A stretch of 64,000 nt of DNA from Nostoc sp. JL34 (lineage in GTDB: Bacteria; Cyanobacteriota; Cyanobacteriia; Cyanobacteriales; Nostocaceae), in the NCBI RefSeq assembly GCF_017114945.1, contig NZ_JABXKQ010000032.1, positions 62,001-126,000 on the forward strand, in the 5' to 3' direction. Made by a program: the position numbers and the translations under genes. The notes under the pieces are model-generated. The model saw only the letters and a list, made by a program, of their open reading frames with translations. It did not search any database and was not told the DNA's origin. This document shows, in pieces, positions 56,025-64,000 of this stretch; within the stretch, counting starts at the first letter, position 1, and every line of letters starts with the position of its first letter.

Positions 56025-58217
56025 TCAACTCCTCAATGTTGGCTCTTGACTGCTAACCTCAGGAAGCATGGAAGTGAGATGAGCAGTGACTTGACTGTAG
56101 CGGCGGGTAATCAGCAGGGAAGAGCGACATTGGATGGCTAGTTGATCTGTATATCTACCCAAGGTTTGACGCTCGATCCCCCAAGTGCGGCTGGTGCCAG
56201 CAATTGTCAGGTCTACATTTTTGGAGGCTTCGACTACAGCTTGGATTGGCTCTGGAGCTTGGACAATTTTGATTTCTATGCGATCGCGAACACTGCTCGG
56301 TAATTGCTCTATCATCATGTCCAACTCGTAACTCAATTCATCCTTGAGAGGATTTGGTAATACGTGTAAAATATGCAACATACAAGTATCATGATTGATT
56401 AGCAGTCTGAGCGCCAGGATCAGTGCCAAATCATCATGGATATTTGCAGAATAAGGGACTAATAAACTTTCTAAGCGATCGCTTCCTCTGTCTACAAATA
56501 CTGCGACATCAACTGGTGCAGTGGTGAGAATTTGACCGACTCTTCCACCTAAGCGATTGCTACTAAAAGCTGGGCGATGCCATCCTACGAGAATTAAATC
56601 AACTTGGTCTAGTGCAGCAATCTGTGCTGTTTCCCGTGCGACATTACTAGATATGCGAACGATGGGATGCACATAAGAGCGTGTTTCTACTGGTTCGAGA
56701 GTATTAATCAAGTCTTCTAGCTGCTGGCGGCGCTGGGCAATTAATCGGTCTGCTTCAACTGGCGTACTTTCAAAGGCATAGTCTTCTTCAAATTCAATCA
56801 GGCTAAGAGGATTAACAACGGCGGGATGTCGGTAGTTAAGAGCAATGCTTACTGCCAACTGTACCAATCCTTTTTGGGTACTCGGATTAGCCACTGGCAC
56901 CAAAATTCGATAGGGACGAACGGAAGTTACATTTCCAGCAGTGGCATCTATATCATCTGTTTCTGCTTCCGACTCCGGTTCCATGACATCTAACCTGATC
57001 AGCTTCTTGGGATATGTCCATTCCAGCAGTGGCGAGGTCATGAATGTAGTTACCAATGCCATAATTACCAGCATGGTAAATATTAAGGGGGAAATTACCC
57101 CTAACTCTAAACCAATGTTTAGCACGATCAGTTCAGTCAAGCCGCGAGTATTCATTAACCAACCGAGTGCTGAGGCTTCCCGTTTACTAATGCCACTGAC
57201 ACGGGCCGCTACATAAGTGCCAACATATTTGCCTGCGATCGCCACTCCTAAAACCAACGCACACAACAGCCACAACTCTGGACGGTTGAGCAAGCCAATC
57301 TGCGTCTTTAAGCCACTGTAGGCAAAAAATATTGGCAGCAAGAAAATCAGGACAAAATCTTCCGTTTTTACTGCTAATTCCCGCACTAAATCTTCATTTT
57401 TGGGCATGGCTGCTCCCAGTAAAAATGCCCCAAAAATTAAGTGAATACCAATTAGTTCGGTGATTAGCGCCGACGCAACCACGCTCATATAAATCCCAGC
57501 TAGCAGCAATTGGCTGAGGCGTCCCGCACGGAGGTAGTGTTTGGCAAGGCGTTTGAGGAACCAACGACCTGCGGTCAACATCAAACCGATGTAAAGGATG
57601 CTGGCAATAATTGTGGGTATAGCACCAGCAAAGTCGCCAGTCCGAGCAACTGCGATCGCAACTGCTAAGAGACACCAAGCTGTCACATCATCCACCGCTG
57701 CACAAGTTAACGCCAACGTTCCTAAACGTGTTCCTTGTAAATTGTTTTCAGTAATGATTCGCGCTAACACTGGAAAGGCAGTAATTGACATCGCCGCTCC
57801 CAAAAACAAGGCGAAGGCGGTGAAGGATACACTTGCATTGGAAACTAGGGGATAAAGTAGCACCGCTAACAATGTTCCTAGAGAAAACGGCACCAAAATG
57901 CTGACATGAGAAGTTAAAACTGCTACTTCTAATTGTCCGCTGAGGTATTTGGGATTTAGTTCTAACCCAATCAGAAACATGAAAAATATTAGTCCCACCT
58001 GAGACAAAACATTTAGAAAAGGAATAGTTTCTGGTGGAAACAAGGTAACTGCAACGTGGGGAGCAACTAAACCAAATAAAGATGGGCCGAGCATAATCCC
58101 AGCGACAATCTCACCAATTACCAACGGTTGCTTAATGGAACGAAATGCTAGCCCTACTAGCCGTGAAAGTCCAATAACAATCAGCACCTCAACCAGAACG
58201 AGAATAACTATGTGCAT
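56025..58217 (-). CDS. CPA2 cation:proton antiporter with C-terminal USP-like domain
   Basis: 730 aa. About 12 membrane helices in residues 1-410 with the family motifs (KQPLVIGEIVAGIMLGPSLF, FMFLIGLELNPKYL, TCAAVDDVTAWCLLAVAIA, LMNTRGLTELIVLNIG). The C-terminal 300 residues carry universal-stress-protein-like modules (PYRILVPVANPSTQKGLVQL, DLTIAGTSRTWGIERQTLGR). Likely Na+/K+:H+ exchange across the membrane. A close relative follows upstream at 58546. Confidence 0.9.
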   Translation of the reverse strand: MHIVILVLVEVLIVIGLSRLVGLAFRSIKQPLVIGEIVAGIMLGPSLFGLVAPHVAVTLFPPETIPFLNVLSQVGLIFFMFLIGLELNPKYLSGQLEVAVLTSHVSILVPFSLGTLLAVLLYPLVSNASVSFTAFALFLGAAMSITAFPVLARIITENNLQGTRLGTLALTCAAVDDVTAWCLLAVAIAVARTGDFAGAIPTIIASILYIGLMLTAGRWFLKRLAKHYLRAGRLSQLLLAGIYMSVVASALITELIGIHLIFGAFLLGAAMPKNEDLVRELAVKTEDFVLIFLLPIFFAYSGLKTQIGLLNRPELWLLCALVLGVAIAGKYVGTYVAARVSGISKREASALGWLMNTRGLTELIVLNIGLELGVISPLIFTMLVIMALVTTFMTSPLLEWTYPKKLIRLDVMEPESEAETDDIDATAGNVTSVRPYRILVPVANPSTQKGLVQLAVSIALNYRHPAVVNPLSLIEFEEDYAFESTPVEADRLIAQRRQQLEDLINTLEPVETRSYVHPIVRISSNVARETAQIAALDQVDLILVGWHRPAFSSNRLGGRVGQILTTAPVDVAVFVDRGSDRLESLLVPYSANIHDDLALILALRLLINHDTCMLHILHVLPNPLKDELSYELDMMIEQLPSSVRDRIEIKIVQAPEPIQAVVEASKNVDLTIAGTSRTWGIERQTLGRYTDQLAIQCRSSLLITRRYSQVTAHLTSMLPEVSSQEPTLRS

Positions 58218-58445
58218 GGTTTCCTCAAAATTAACTATCTGGTTTCTCTAAGATGATTCTTTAAAAGACTGAAAAATGTCAAGTTTGTTAGATACACCCA
58301 AGAGTAATTTGTGCTTTGTTGTCATGTCAATTGCTGTTACGATGCAGTTGCAGCCGTGAAACATGAATTTTGATGATTTTAGGAGCTACATCTAGAATAA
58401 ATTCCCAATTACCGATATTAAGAAAATTAGGTAATAGGCAGCTAG

Positions 58446-58475
58446 TATGTAATGGCGCTTCAACGCCACTACATA
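58446..58475. repeat. Dispersed palindrome
   Basis: TATGTAATGGCG (58446-58457) pairs at 11 of 12 positions with CGCCACTACATA (58464-58475). The gap 58218-58545 otherwise shows no gene. Confidence 0.55.
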
Positions 58476-58545
58476 CAAATTAGCGGTTATAGTCAGAGTC
58501 GAAGCGGATAATTTTACCCAATTACAAGGTAATTAGTTTTATATT

Positions 58546-59844
58546 TTAATCTGCCTCAATGGAAGATTTATCATAGCTTGTACCGTGCAACAAAAAGGCA
58601 ATCAGTGGTGATGCCATCAGGGTAGTAATGACTGCCATAATAACCATGATAGTGAATAAAGTTGGGGTAATTATACCTTGCTCAAGACCAATATTGAGGA
58701 TGATTAACTCCATCAAACCACGAGCATTCATCAGAGCGCCAATAGTTGCCGATTCTCGCCAATTTTCCCCCGCCAATTTTGCAGCCAACATACAAGCAAC
58801 ACCTTTGCCAAGAATTGCGATCGCAATAATTAAGAGCGTAATTCCCCACAAAGTCGGTGTGTTTACTAGTCCAATTTGAGTGTTCAGTCCAGAGTAGACA
58901 AAAAACATCGGTAGCAAAAAAGAAGTGGTTAAAAACTCCGTATATTGGCGAATTTGTTGAGCGAATTCTCCGCGTGGTGTCACTGCTCCCAACACAAAAG
59001 CACCGAATATTGCATAGATGCCTGTGATATCGGTAAACCACGCACAAAACATCAAAATTATCAACATTAAAGTCAGGGTTTGTCTGTTCACACCTGCATC
59101 GCGTTTGGTCATGCGTGTGAATCCTCTCAGTAGAGGTTGACCGAGAAAAATCGCAAACAGCACATAGCAAATGCCACCACCAATTGCTAATATGGCAATG
59201 CTCAGAGAATTTTTCACGCTAGCAAGGACGATCGCCAGCAAACACCAAGCAACTGCATCATCTACTGATGCTGCACCTAAAGCCAAAGTACCAAAGCGGG
59301 TTTGTGTAAGACCGCGTTCGTAAAGAATACGAGCTAACATTGGGAAAGCCGTAATTGTCATCGATGCACCTAGATACAAAGCGGCTGACCAAGGCATTAC
59401 CTTTGGTTGAAAGAAATCGCCATTGTGATAAAACCAAAAAGAAGCGATCGCTCCTAAAATAAAAGGAGTGATAATCCCGGCAGCAGATAGCAAACTTGCA
59501 CTTTTGATATGATGTTTTAAGAGTTTGGTATTAAACTCTAAACCAATCAAAAACATATAAATTACTAACCCAATCTGGCTAATAGCATATAAAATGGACA
59601 TCGATGGATTGGGTATCTTCAGTCCGACAGCAGTGATGATGGGAAGCTTAGGAAACAGCCATTGCTGAAAACCTGGTGCAATCAATCCCAAAAGCGATGG
59701 CCCTAGCATTACACCTGCGATCATCTCGCAAACAACATCAGTTTGACCAAGATAGCGGCGTCCTAAAATCGTGACGATACGACAAGTAGCTAAAATAACT
59801 GTGAGTTGCAGAAATAGCTGAATAACCAGATCAAAATTTGACAT
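58546..59844 (-). CDS. CPA2 cation:proton antiporter, short form
   Basis: 432 aa of membrane domain alone. CEMIAGVMLGPSLLGLIAPG, YMFLIGLEFNTKLL, GAASVDDAVAWCLLAIVLA and LMNARGLMELIILNIGLEQG match the neighbour's motifs. It lacks the C-terminal USP-like part. It reads in the same direction as the antiporter at 56025, with a 328-bp gap, so co-transcription is uncertain. Confidence 0.9.
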   Translation of the reverse strand: MSNFDLVIQLFLQLTVILATCRIVTILGRRYLGQTDVVCEMIAGVMLGPSLLGLIAPGFQQWLFPKLPIITAVGLKIPNPSMSILYAISQIGLVIYMFLIGLEFNTKLLKHHIKSASLLSAAGIITPFILGAIASFWFYHNGDFFQPKVMPWSAALYLGASMTITAFPMLARILYERGLTQTRFGTLALGAASVDDAVAWCLLAIVLASVKNSLSIAILAIGGGICYVLFAIFLGQPLLRGFTRMTKRDAGVNRQTLTLMLIILMFCAWFTDITGIYAIFGAFVLGAVTPRGEFAQQIRQYTEFLTTSFLLPMFFVYSGLNTQIGLVNTPTLWGITLLIIAIAILGKGVACMLAAKLAGENWRESATIGALMNARGLMELIILNIGLEQGIITPTLFTIMVIMAVITTLMASPLIAFLLHGTSYDKSSIEAD

Positions 59845-60038
59845 TGCACTTCCTTAATTTGCGTCTCTGCATTGAAGAATCTCCCCAGACTGCAAAGCTT
59901 GTCCTGTTTTTCTCATACATGACTACTACATCAGCACAAGTGCCAATTTTGGGAACAGAAGATAGCTATTTTTAATTTGATGACATACAAGAGGCAATGC
60001 GTTGCTTTGGTTTCCAAAGTTGTAGCAACTACCATGTT

Positions 60039-60218
60039 GTTCTTAGAGGATGTTTGAAAAGTTTTTTTGGTAACATCTAAATCTCGAAAACCTAACCCCC
60101 CAGCCCCCATTACCCTGTAGGGAATTGGGGGTTTCAAAGCCTCTTGACCTTTCGGGGAGAGGAATGAAAGCGGGGTTTTGAGTATACTTTACAACTTTTC
60201 AAACAACCTCTTAAGAAC
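60039..60218. mobile_element. MITE-like element
   Basis: GTTCTTAGAGGATGTTTGAAAAGTT (terminal 20 bases read GTTCTTAGAGGATGTTTGAA) at 60039-60063 is inverted at 60193-60218 with one inserted base and one substitution. The 180-bp element has no coding capacity; it includes a CCCCCAGCCCCCATTACCC segment. The remaining 59845-60431 gap shows no gene. Confidence 0.7.
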
Positions 60219-60431
60219 GCACACAACTGTACGTGAATACAACATATTGCATCCAAACTAAAACCGCAATATATGATTTTTTATGATTTGTTAAATTGCG
60301 ATTTATAACCTTTTTTATCTATTTGAACCACAATCTGCTCTACGTATATATCTGTGTGCCCCTAGCCTACAGTTTAATTACCTGAAAATTGTTATAAATT
60401 TTGATTAAATTAGTTTCAAGGATTTAAGGGA

Positions 60432-60866
60432 TTACAACCATTCTCCACCCCGGAAACGCCAACGGAGGAAAATAATTCGCATCAGGCTTTGAGAAGTAAT
60501 AAAAACTGCTAGCCACACGATGCTATAGTGCAATAAAAAAAATCCTGGCGACAGTTCCTCTTTCGGTAAAGGTATTGGTAAAAAGCCAAATAACTTGACT
60601 CCACAAAACACAAACACCAATTCCCATATACCAGCTAAGAGTTGATAAACAGCGGGCCAATCTCTGTCCCAGCGGTATTTTTGCAAATAGTCATAAAGCA
60701 CATCCCAGCCTAAGCCAAAGATGGCGACATAAGCAAGTATCCAAAAATAAACTGAATTAGCACCAGGGCCAATCCAACCGATTGCAAATGGCAAAGATCC
60801 GAGTACACCTATAGTTGCAAGTAATAATAATCGAGTTTGCCAGCGACCAAATAAAGTTGGTGTCAT
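60432..60866 (-). CDS. Multispanning membrane protein of unknown function
   Basis: 144 aa with four hydrophobic segments (LLLLATIGVLGSLPFAIGWI, VYFWILAYVAIFGLGWDVLY, LLAGIWELVFVFCGVKLFGF, FFLLHYSIVWLAVFITSQSL). YRWDRDWPAVYQLL is the only notable charged loop. Found as a hypothetical in cyanobacteria as far as I know. Confidence 0.68.
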   Translation of the reverse strand: MTPTLFGRWQTRLLLLATIGVLGSLPFAIGWIGPGANSVYFWILAYVAIFGLGWDVLYDYLQKYRWDRDWPAVYQLLAGIWELVFVFCGVKLFGFLPIPLPKEELSPGFFLLHYSIVWLAVFITSQSLMRIIFLRWRFRGGEWL

Positions 60867-60929
60867 AGGAGTGCTGAGTAATGAACAAGAGAGAAATTAG
60901 AGTTTTTAGAGATAATTCATATTAGCCCA

Positions 60930-61173
60930 GGCGACTAGAAGTCACGGCTATACAGACAAAACCCACCTACGTGGGTTTGAAATCCTTAATTTTCTCTTAG
61001 TCCCCGGAGGTGGACTTGGTTTGTGTAGTAGCGAATTCTATGAGACTGTTGGCAAATTCATGTAAACCGCAATTTCTGGGGTGAGACGCTACGACATCTC
61101 AAGCTTTTGAGGATAGCGATACCTACGGTGGGCTGCGCCTACGCAATTCGCCAACAGAGTCATTCTATTCGCC
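60930..61173. mobile_element. Dispersed repeat element (MITE-like), interrupted
   Basis: Left end GGCGACTAGAAGTC (60930-60943) is inverted at the right end (AGCGAATTCTATTCGCC, split by the insertion). It carries internal hairpins (AACCCAC/GTGGGTT at 60961-60978; AGTCC/GGACT at 61000-61016). The type, with GACTAGAAGTC and TTGTGTAGTAGCGAATTCT, looks like a family scattered through Nostocales. It is split by a second element at 61042-61161. Confidence 0.7.
61042..61161. mobile_element. 120-bp element inserted into the repeat, with 7-bp target duplication
   Basis: ATTCTAT occurs at 61035-61041 and again at 61162-61168, directly flanking a 120-bp block whose ends are inverted: GAGACTGTTGGCAAATT on the left against GACTCTGTTGGCGAATT when the right end is reversed (14 of 17 positions). 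No coding capacity. A passive transposon copy moved in trans is the simplest explanation. Confidence 0.75.
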
Positions 61174-61228
61174 CAATAATTTTCAAACATCTTTAAGCTC
61201 ACCCCAAAGTACCAATACATTTATATTA

Positions 61229-61975
61229 TTAGGATGGTTTAAGGTGATAATCAAATTGAGAATGGTAAGTTGCGTGGGCTTTGCCCACTGAAGTTATTGC
61301 ATCCCAATTGATTACATCCTCTAACAAAGCTTGATAACCTAGTGTGTTGGGATGAAGACCATCTTCACTCAAGCGTTTTAGCCGCCAACTTTCACCGCGT
61401 CCCATCCACTGTTCAAAAATATCCAAATAGGGAATCTGCCGTTTTGTGCAAGCAATTCGAGTTGCTTCTTTGTAGCGGTACTGCTCGGCATGATTATAGT
61501 AAAAGCAATCTAGAAATGGCATCTTGGCTTCATCGACTGGCACCATGCCCACAAATAACACAGGACAGAGTTGCTGGGCTAAATTTAGCAGAGACGCAAT
61601 TTCCTTTTCAAATACGGTAAAATCTGTGTAACTTCGGCCATCAGGACGCGCCAACCGCGCTGAGTCATTCACGCCTACTGATAAAATAATCAAGTCGGGA
61701 ACGCGATTTCGCAGTTCACCCCGGTGGCGAAATTCAACTTCTAGCCTTTGTGCTACTTGTTGCGTGCGATCGCCTCTTACCCCTAAATTATAAAGAACAT
61801 GACCAGCACTATCCGGCAACATCCACCATCGCCGTAGTTGCTCGATCCAGCCTCCTTTTTCCGGGTCACCGAATCCATAAATTAAGCTGTCCCCCAGTGC
61901 GACAATCTTCATAGGCTGAAAGTGATTTGGTGGTACAGACAGCTGCATTGAGGAAGAAGCTAGAAATGTGTGCAT
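61229..61975 (-). CDS. SGNH/GDSL hydrolase
   Basis: 248 aa from the ATG at 61975; MKIVALGDSL starts at residue 22 and is the alternative start. Catalytic Ser30 is in GDSLIYG, Gly and Asn blocks in LYNLGVRGD and LSVGVNDSARL, and the Asp-x-x-His in EDGLHPNTLG. Cytosolic esterase or lipase; substrate unknown. Confidence 0.88.
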   Translation of the reverse strand: MHTFLASSSMQLSVPPNHFQPMKIVALGDSLIYGFGDPEKGGWIEQLRRWWMLPDSAGHVLYNLGVRGDRTQQVAQRLEVEFRHRGELRNRVPDLIILSVGVNDSARLARPDGRSYTDFTVFEKEIASLLNLAQQLCPVLFVGMVPVDEAKMPFLDCFYYNHAEQYRYKEATRIACTKRQIPYLDIFEQWMGRGESWRLKRLSEDGLHPNTLGYQALLEDVINWDAITSVGKAHATYHSQFDYHLKPS

Positions 61976-62286
61976 TTAACAACTATATTTTATATCTTTA
62001 CAAGATTCTATACATTTCTATACCATAGATGGCTATCTTTAGTGTCCAAGCATATATGATATCAAGTCCGGTTAATTACTTATGATTACCGCATCCGTGC
62101 AAAAATCAGGAAAACCTCTTTCTCCCTGCCCCCTGCGGTCTAAATGATAAGTCTTTACCCGAACATGATATGGGGTTTCTACTTGTTGATATGGTTGCAA
62201 AGTTAATATTGCCGCAGTTGAGCCTTTGAGGGTGAACGTTGAGCCTCTTGTCTTAATCCAGCAGCAAAAAGCAATATCATCAATCA
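61976..62286. other. Gap without a supported gene
   Basis: A 74-codon minus-strand frame (62072-62296) has no family signs and overlaps the STAND relic. Nothing else seen. Confidence 0.3.
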
Positions 62287-62490
62287 GTGAAAGCATTGGC
62301 GCAACCCGCCGCAGGTTTCGCCCGGATTATTAATACTGATGAGTATGAAGTTGAGGAAGTGCTAGAAAATTGGCTGGAGTTCTTACAGCTACAACAAATT
62401 GCCTCCGAAACCCATTACAGTCTCTATCATTCCAACTTTCGAGACTGGCTAGGTAGACAACAAATAAAACCCTCTAAAAAATATCCCTAA
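62287..62490 (+). pseudogene. STAND-type ATPase relic
   Basis: 67 codons. The frame VLENWLEFLQLQQIASETHY then SLYHSNFRDWL matches the linker after the ATPase in NACHT/WD40-type cyanobacterial proteins (typically YSIYHASFRDFL). Nothing of the P-loop or the repeats is present, so it is a fragment of a longer, lost gene. Confidence 0.5.
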
Positions 62491-62527
62491 CCTTCTTCAT
62501 TAACAGAGAAGATTAGGGTGTGAAGAA

Positions 62528-62600
62528 TGGAGCTAAGCGGATTCGAACCGCTGACCCCCTCAATGCCATTGAGGTGCGCTACCAACTGCGCTATAACCCC
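62528..62600 (-). tRNA. tRNA-Ala (anticodon GGC)
   Basis: On the minus strand the 73-nt cloverleaf starts GGGGTTA and ends TAGCTCC plus discriminator A. The anticodon stem CCTCA/TGAGG encloses ATGGCAT, giving anticodon GGC (Ala). The acceptor has the G3:U70 pair, the alanine identity element. T-loop is GGTTCGAATCC. CCA is not encoded. Confidence 0.97.
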
Positions 62601-62694
62601 TTAAAATCCATTATACATAGTCGCTTAATTATTAGTACTTTGTCAAGCTTTTTCTGGAAAATAAATTTTAAATATCTTCTCTGCCACTCAGCAC

Positions 62695-62889
62695 TTACAA
62701 AGACACTTGCAACAAATAGGTCATACAGTGCCCCATCAGAAAGTAAACTACTAACATAGCAGCAGCAGCCAGAGCAACCAATGTACCAGCTAACATGAGA
62801 GAAAATTCTTTACTCTCGTAGGCTCTTTCCATTAAGTGCAGCGACCACGCTACCAGGGCTACATCAAAAAGTAAAATAGGAAGCAACAT
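62695..62889 (-). CDS. Small two-helix membrane protein
   Basis: 64 aa. Hydrophobic helices at about 1-19 and 31-52 (LLPILLFDVALVAWSL; LMLAGTLVALAAAAMLVVYF). Likely a conserved cyanobacterial membrane peptide. Function unknown. Located 99 bp downstream of hisF on the same strand. Confidence 0.6.
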   Translation of the reverse strand: MLLPILLFDVALVAWSLHLMERAYESKEFSLMLAGTLVALAAAAMLVVYFLMGHCMTYLLQVSL

Positions 62890-62988
62890 ATTTCTTAATA
62901 TTTGTTAATACTTGTAAAATAATATTAACACCCTTTTAAGCAAGTGTGTCTAACCTCAGATGGATGTCATTAAATGCTAAATCGTGGA

Positions 62989-63762
62989 TCAGGAGAGTAT
63001 TCTTACTGGCACATTGCGATCGCGCAAGTAATTTTTAATTTCTGCTACGCTTAATTGTCCGTAATGTAACAGTGACGCGAGTAATGCGGCTTCAGCTTTG
63101 CCTTCAGTTAGGGCAGTGTAGATATGTTCACAATTACCTGCACCGCCAGAAGCAATGACTGGAATTTCTACAGCGTTAGCAATTGCCCGTGTGATCTCGA
63201 TGTCATACCCTGCTTGGGTTCCATCAGCATCCATACTTGTGACTAGCAGTTCTCCGGCCCCCCGTTTTTCAACTTCTTGTGCCCAAAGTAGGGCATCTAA
63301 GCCTGTATTTTCCCTGCCACCCCGCACATACACATCCCAACCTGGATTTTCCGGGTTATTTCTGCGTCTGGCATCAATAGCAACAACTATGCACTGATTA
63401 CCAAAGCGATCGCTGGCCCGATTAATCAAGTCTGGATCACGCACTGCCGCAGAATTAATACTAACCTTATCTGCGCCGGCTCGTAACAAAGCTTTAACAT
63501 TTTCTAAGGATTGAATGCCACCACCCACAGTCAATGGAATAAAGACCTGTTCAGCAGTCCGGTAGACCACATCTAAAATTGTAGCTCGGTCTTCATGAGT
63601 AGCTGTAATATCCAGAAATACTAACTCATCAGCACCGGCTTCGTTGTAAACCTTTGCCAGCTCTACCGGATCGCCTGCATCTTGGAGATTAACAAAGTTA
63701 ACTCCTTTTACAACCCGTCCCGCCTTCACATCTAAGCACGGTAAGATTCTTTTAGATAACAT
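62989..63762 (-). CDS. hisF: Imidazole glycerol phosphate synthase subunit HisF
   Basis: 257 aa. Cyclase subunit in histidine and purine (AICAR) metabolism. Catalytic Asp11 in [15 protein letters not shown] and Asp131 in VVAIDARR; phosphate-binding GGGIQS and GGAGN. TIM barrel, complete. HisH is not in the window. Confidence 0.97.
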   Translation of the reverse strand: MLSKRILPCLDVKAGRVVKGVNFVNLQDAGDPVELAKVYNEAGADELVFLDITATHEDRATILDVVYRTAEQVFIPLTVGGGIQSLENVKALLRAGADKVSINSAAVRDPDLINRASDRFGNQCIVVAIDARRRNNPENPGWDVYVRGGRENTGLDALLWAQEVEKRGAGELLVTSMDADGTQAGYDIEITRAIANAVEIPVIASGGAGNCEHIYTALTEGKAEAALLASLLHYGQLSVAEIKNYLRDRNVPVRILS

Positions 63763-64000
63763 AATAACTTTTGTACTTCTGGGTAAATGACCGGAATTTA
63801 AATTTTAAATTGGCGCGGGTATTCTCAAACGAAAATTTTCACGGTATTAGGTATGGGGAATGGTGAAGAGGACAAGGGGACAAGGAGAATTGGGGACAAG
63901 GGTCTAACTTTTGTCACCCTTGCTCCCCTGCCCCTCTGCCTCCCCTGCTCCCCTGCCTCCCTCACTCCCTAGTCCCTTAAAAATAGATAGCTGAATTATG
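63763..64000. repeat. Window-edge gap with purine/pyrimidine repeat tracts
   Basis: GGGGACAAGGAGAATTGGGG and CCCCTGCCTCCCTCACTCCC tracts of heptamer style occupy 63850-63975. No gene. Confidence 0.5.

Noticed and set aside
59931..60137. 68-codon minus-strand frame
   Set aside because: Overlaps the MITE and its end; no domain.
62072..62296. 74-codon minus-strand frame
   Set aside because: No motif, and overlaps the better-supported STAND relic.

Overview
The window looks like chromosome of a filamentous, probably heterocyst-forming cyanobacterium (Nostocales, Nostoc-like). The basis is frequent GCGATCGC (HIP1) octamers, heptamer tandem repeats between genes, many palindromic and MITE-like intergenic repeats, and typical genes: the sufR/sufBCDS divergon, zeta-carotene desaturase, DUF3611 and DUF3172 proteins, a PEP-CTERM protein, and a CHAT-NB-ARC-TPR protein. 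Species-level assignment is not possible from this alone. No phage, plasmid, rRNA or CRISPR was seen. One tRNA, tRNA-Ala(GGC), is present.

Layout. 1-5.9 kb: Fe-S assembly (sufR partial and divergent, then sufB-sufC-sufD-sufS) with two SufR-type operators. 5.8-6.4 kb: a decayed patch (antitoxin tail, VapC fragment, Uma2 pseudogene). 6.4-9 kb: P-loop kinase-like gene and uvrB. 9.2-13.1 kb: small proteins (an exact 19-residue repeat protein, CsbD, a lipoprotein, a histidine phosphatase). 13.1-18.5 kb: accessory patch with a PIN toxin/antitoxin pair plus a duplicated antitoxin, a 21-bp minisatellite and a very large CHAT/NB-ARC/TPR gene. 18.6-28.3 kb: aspartoacylase-like enzyme, pfkA, era with a duplicated leader, a response regulator, DUF3611, two tandem TspO-like genes, a VanX-like dipeptidase, and a PLP decarboxylase. 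28.4-38.4 kb: PEP-CTERM protein, an ABC-2 exporter, PrxQ, cobyric acid synthase, a small ferredoxin, an orphan HicB, an SRPBCC protein and zeta-carotene desaturase. 38.4-40.6 kb: a gene-poor AT-rich stretch with one small ribbon-helix-helix gene. 40.6-50.3 kb: a large cyanobacterial protein, IscA/SufA, TPR, SDR epimerase, FHA protein, Cu+ P-type ATPase and TM2 protein. 51.1-59.9 kb: CPBP protease, ABC-2 permease, DUF3172, AMIN protein and two CPA2 antiporters. 60-64 kb: MITEs (one inserted in another), SGNH hydrolase, a STAND relic, tRNA-Ala and hisF.

Working together. The suf cluster is a self-contained Fe-S biogenesis unit under an Fe-S-sensing repressor, and the IscA-type gene at 42.9 kb could serve the same pathway. 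The ABC pair at 29.6-31.6 kb forms one exporter. The small exported protein at 55.5 kb is 4 nt downstream of the antiporter gene at 56.0 kb and is probably co-transcribed with it. Most other genes are singletons separated by repeat-filled gaps. The most unusual items are the 19-residue repeat protein, the CHAT-NB-ARC-TPR gene with nearly identical TPR units beside a 21-bp minisatellite, the duplicated era leader, repeat-derived in-frame insertions in the copper ATPase, and a MITE-in-MITE insertion with a visible 7-bp target duplication.
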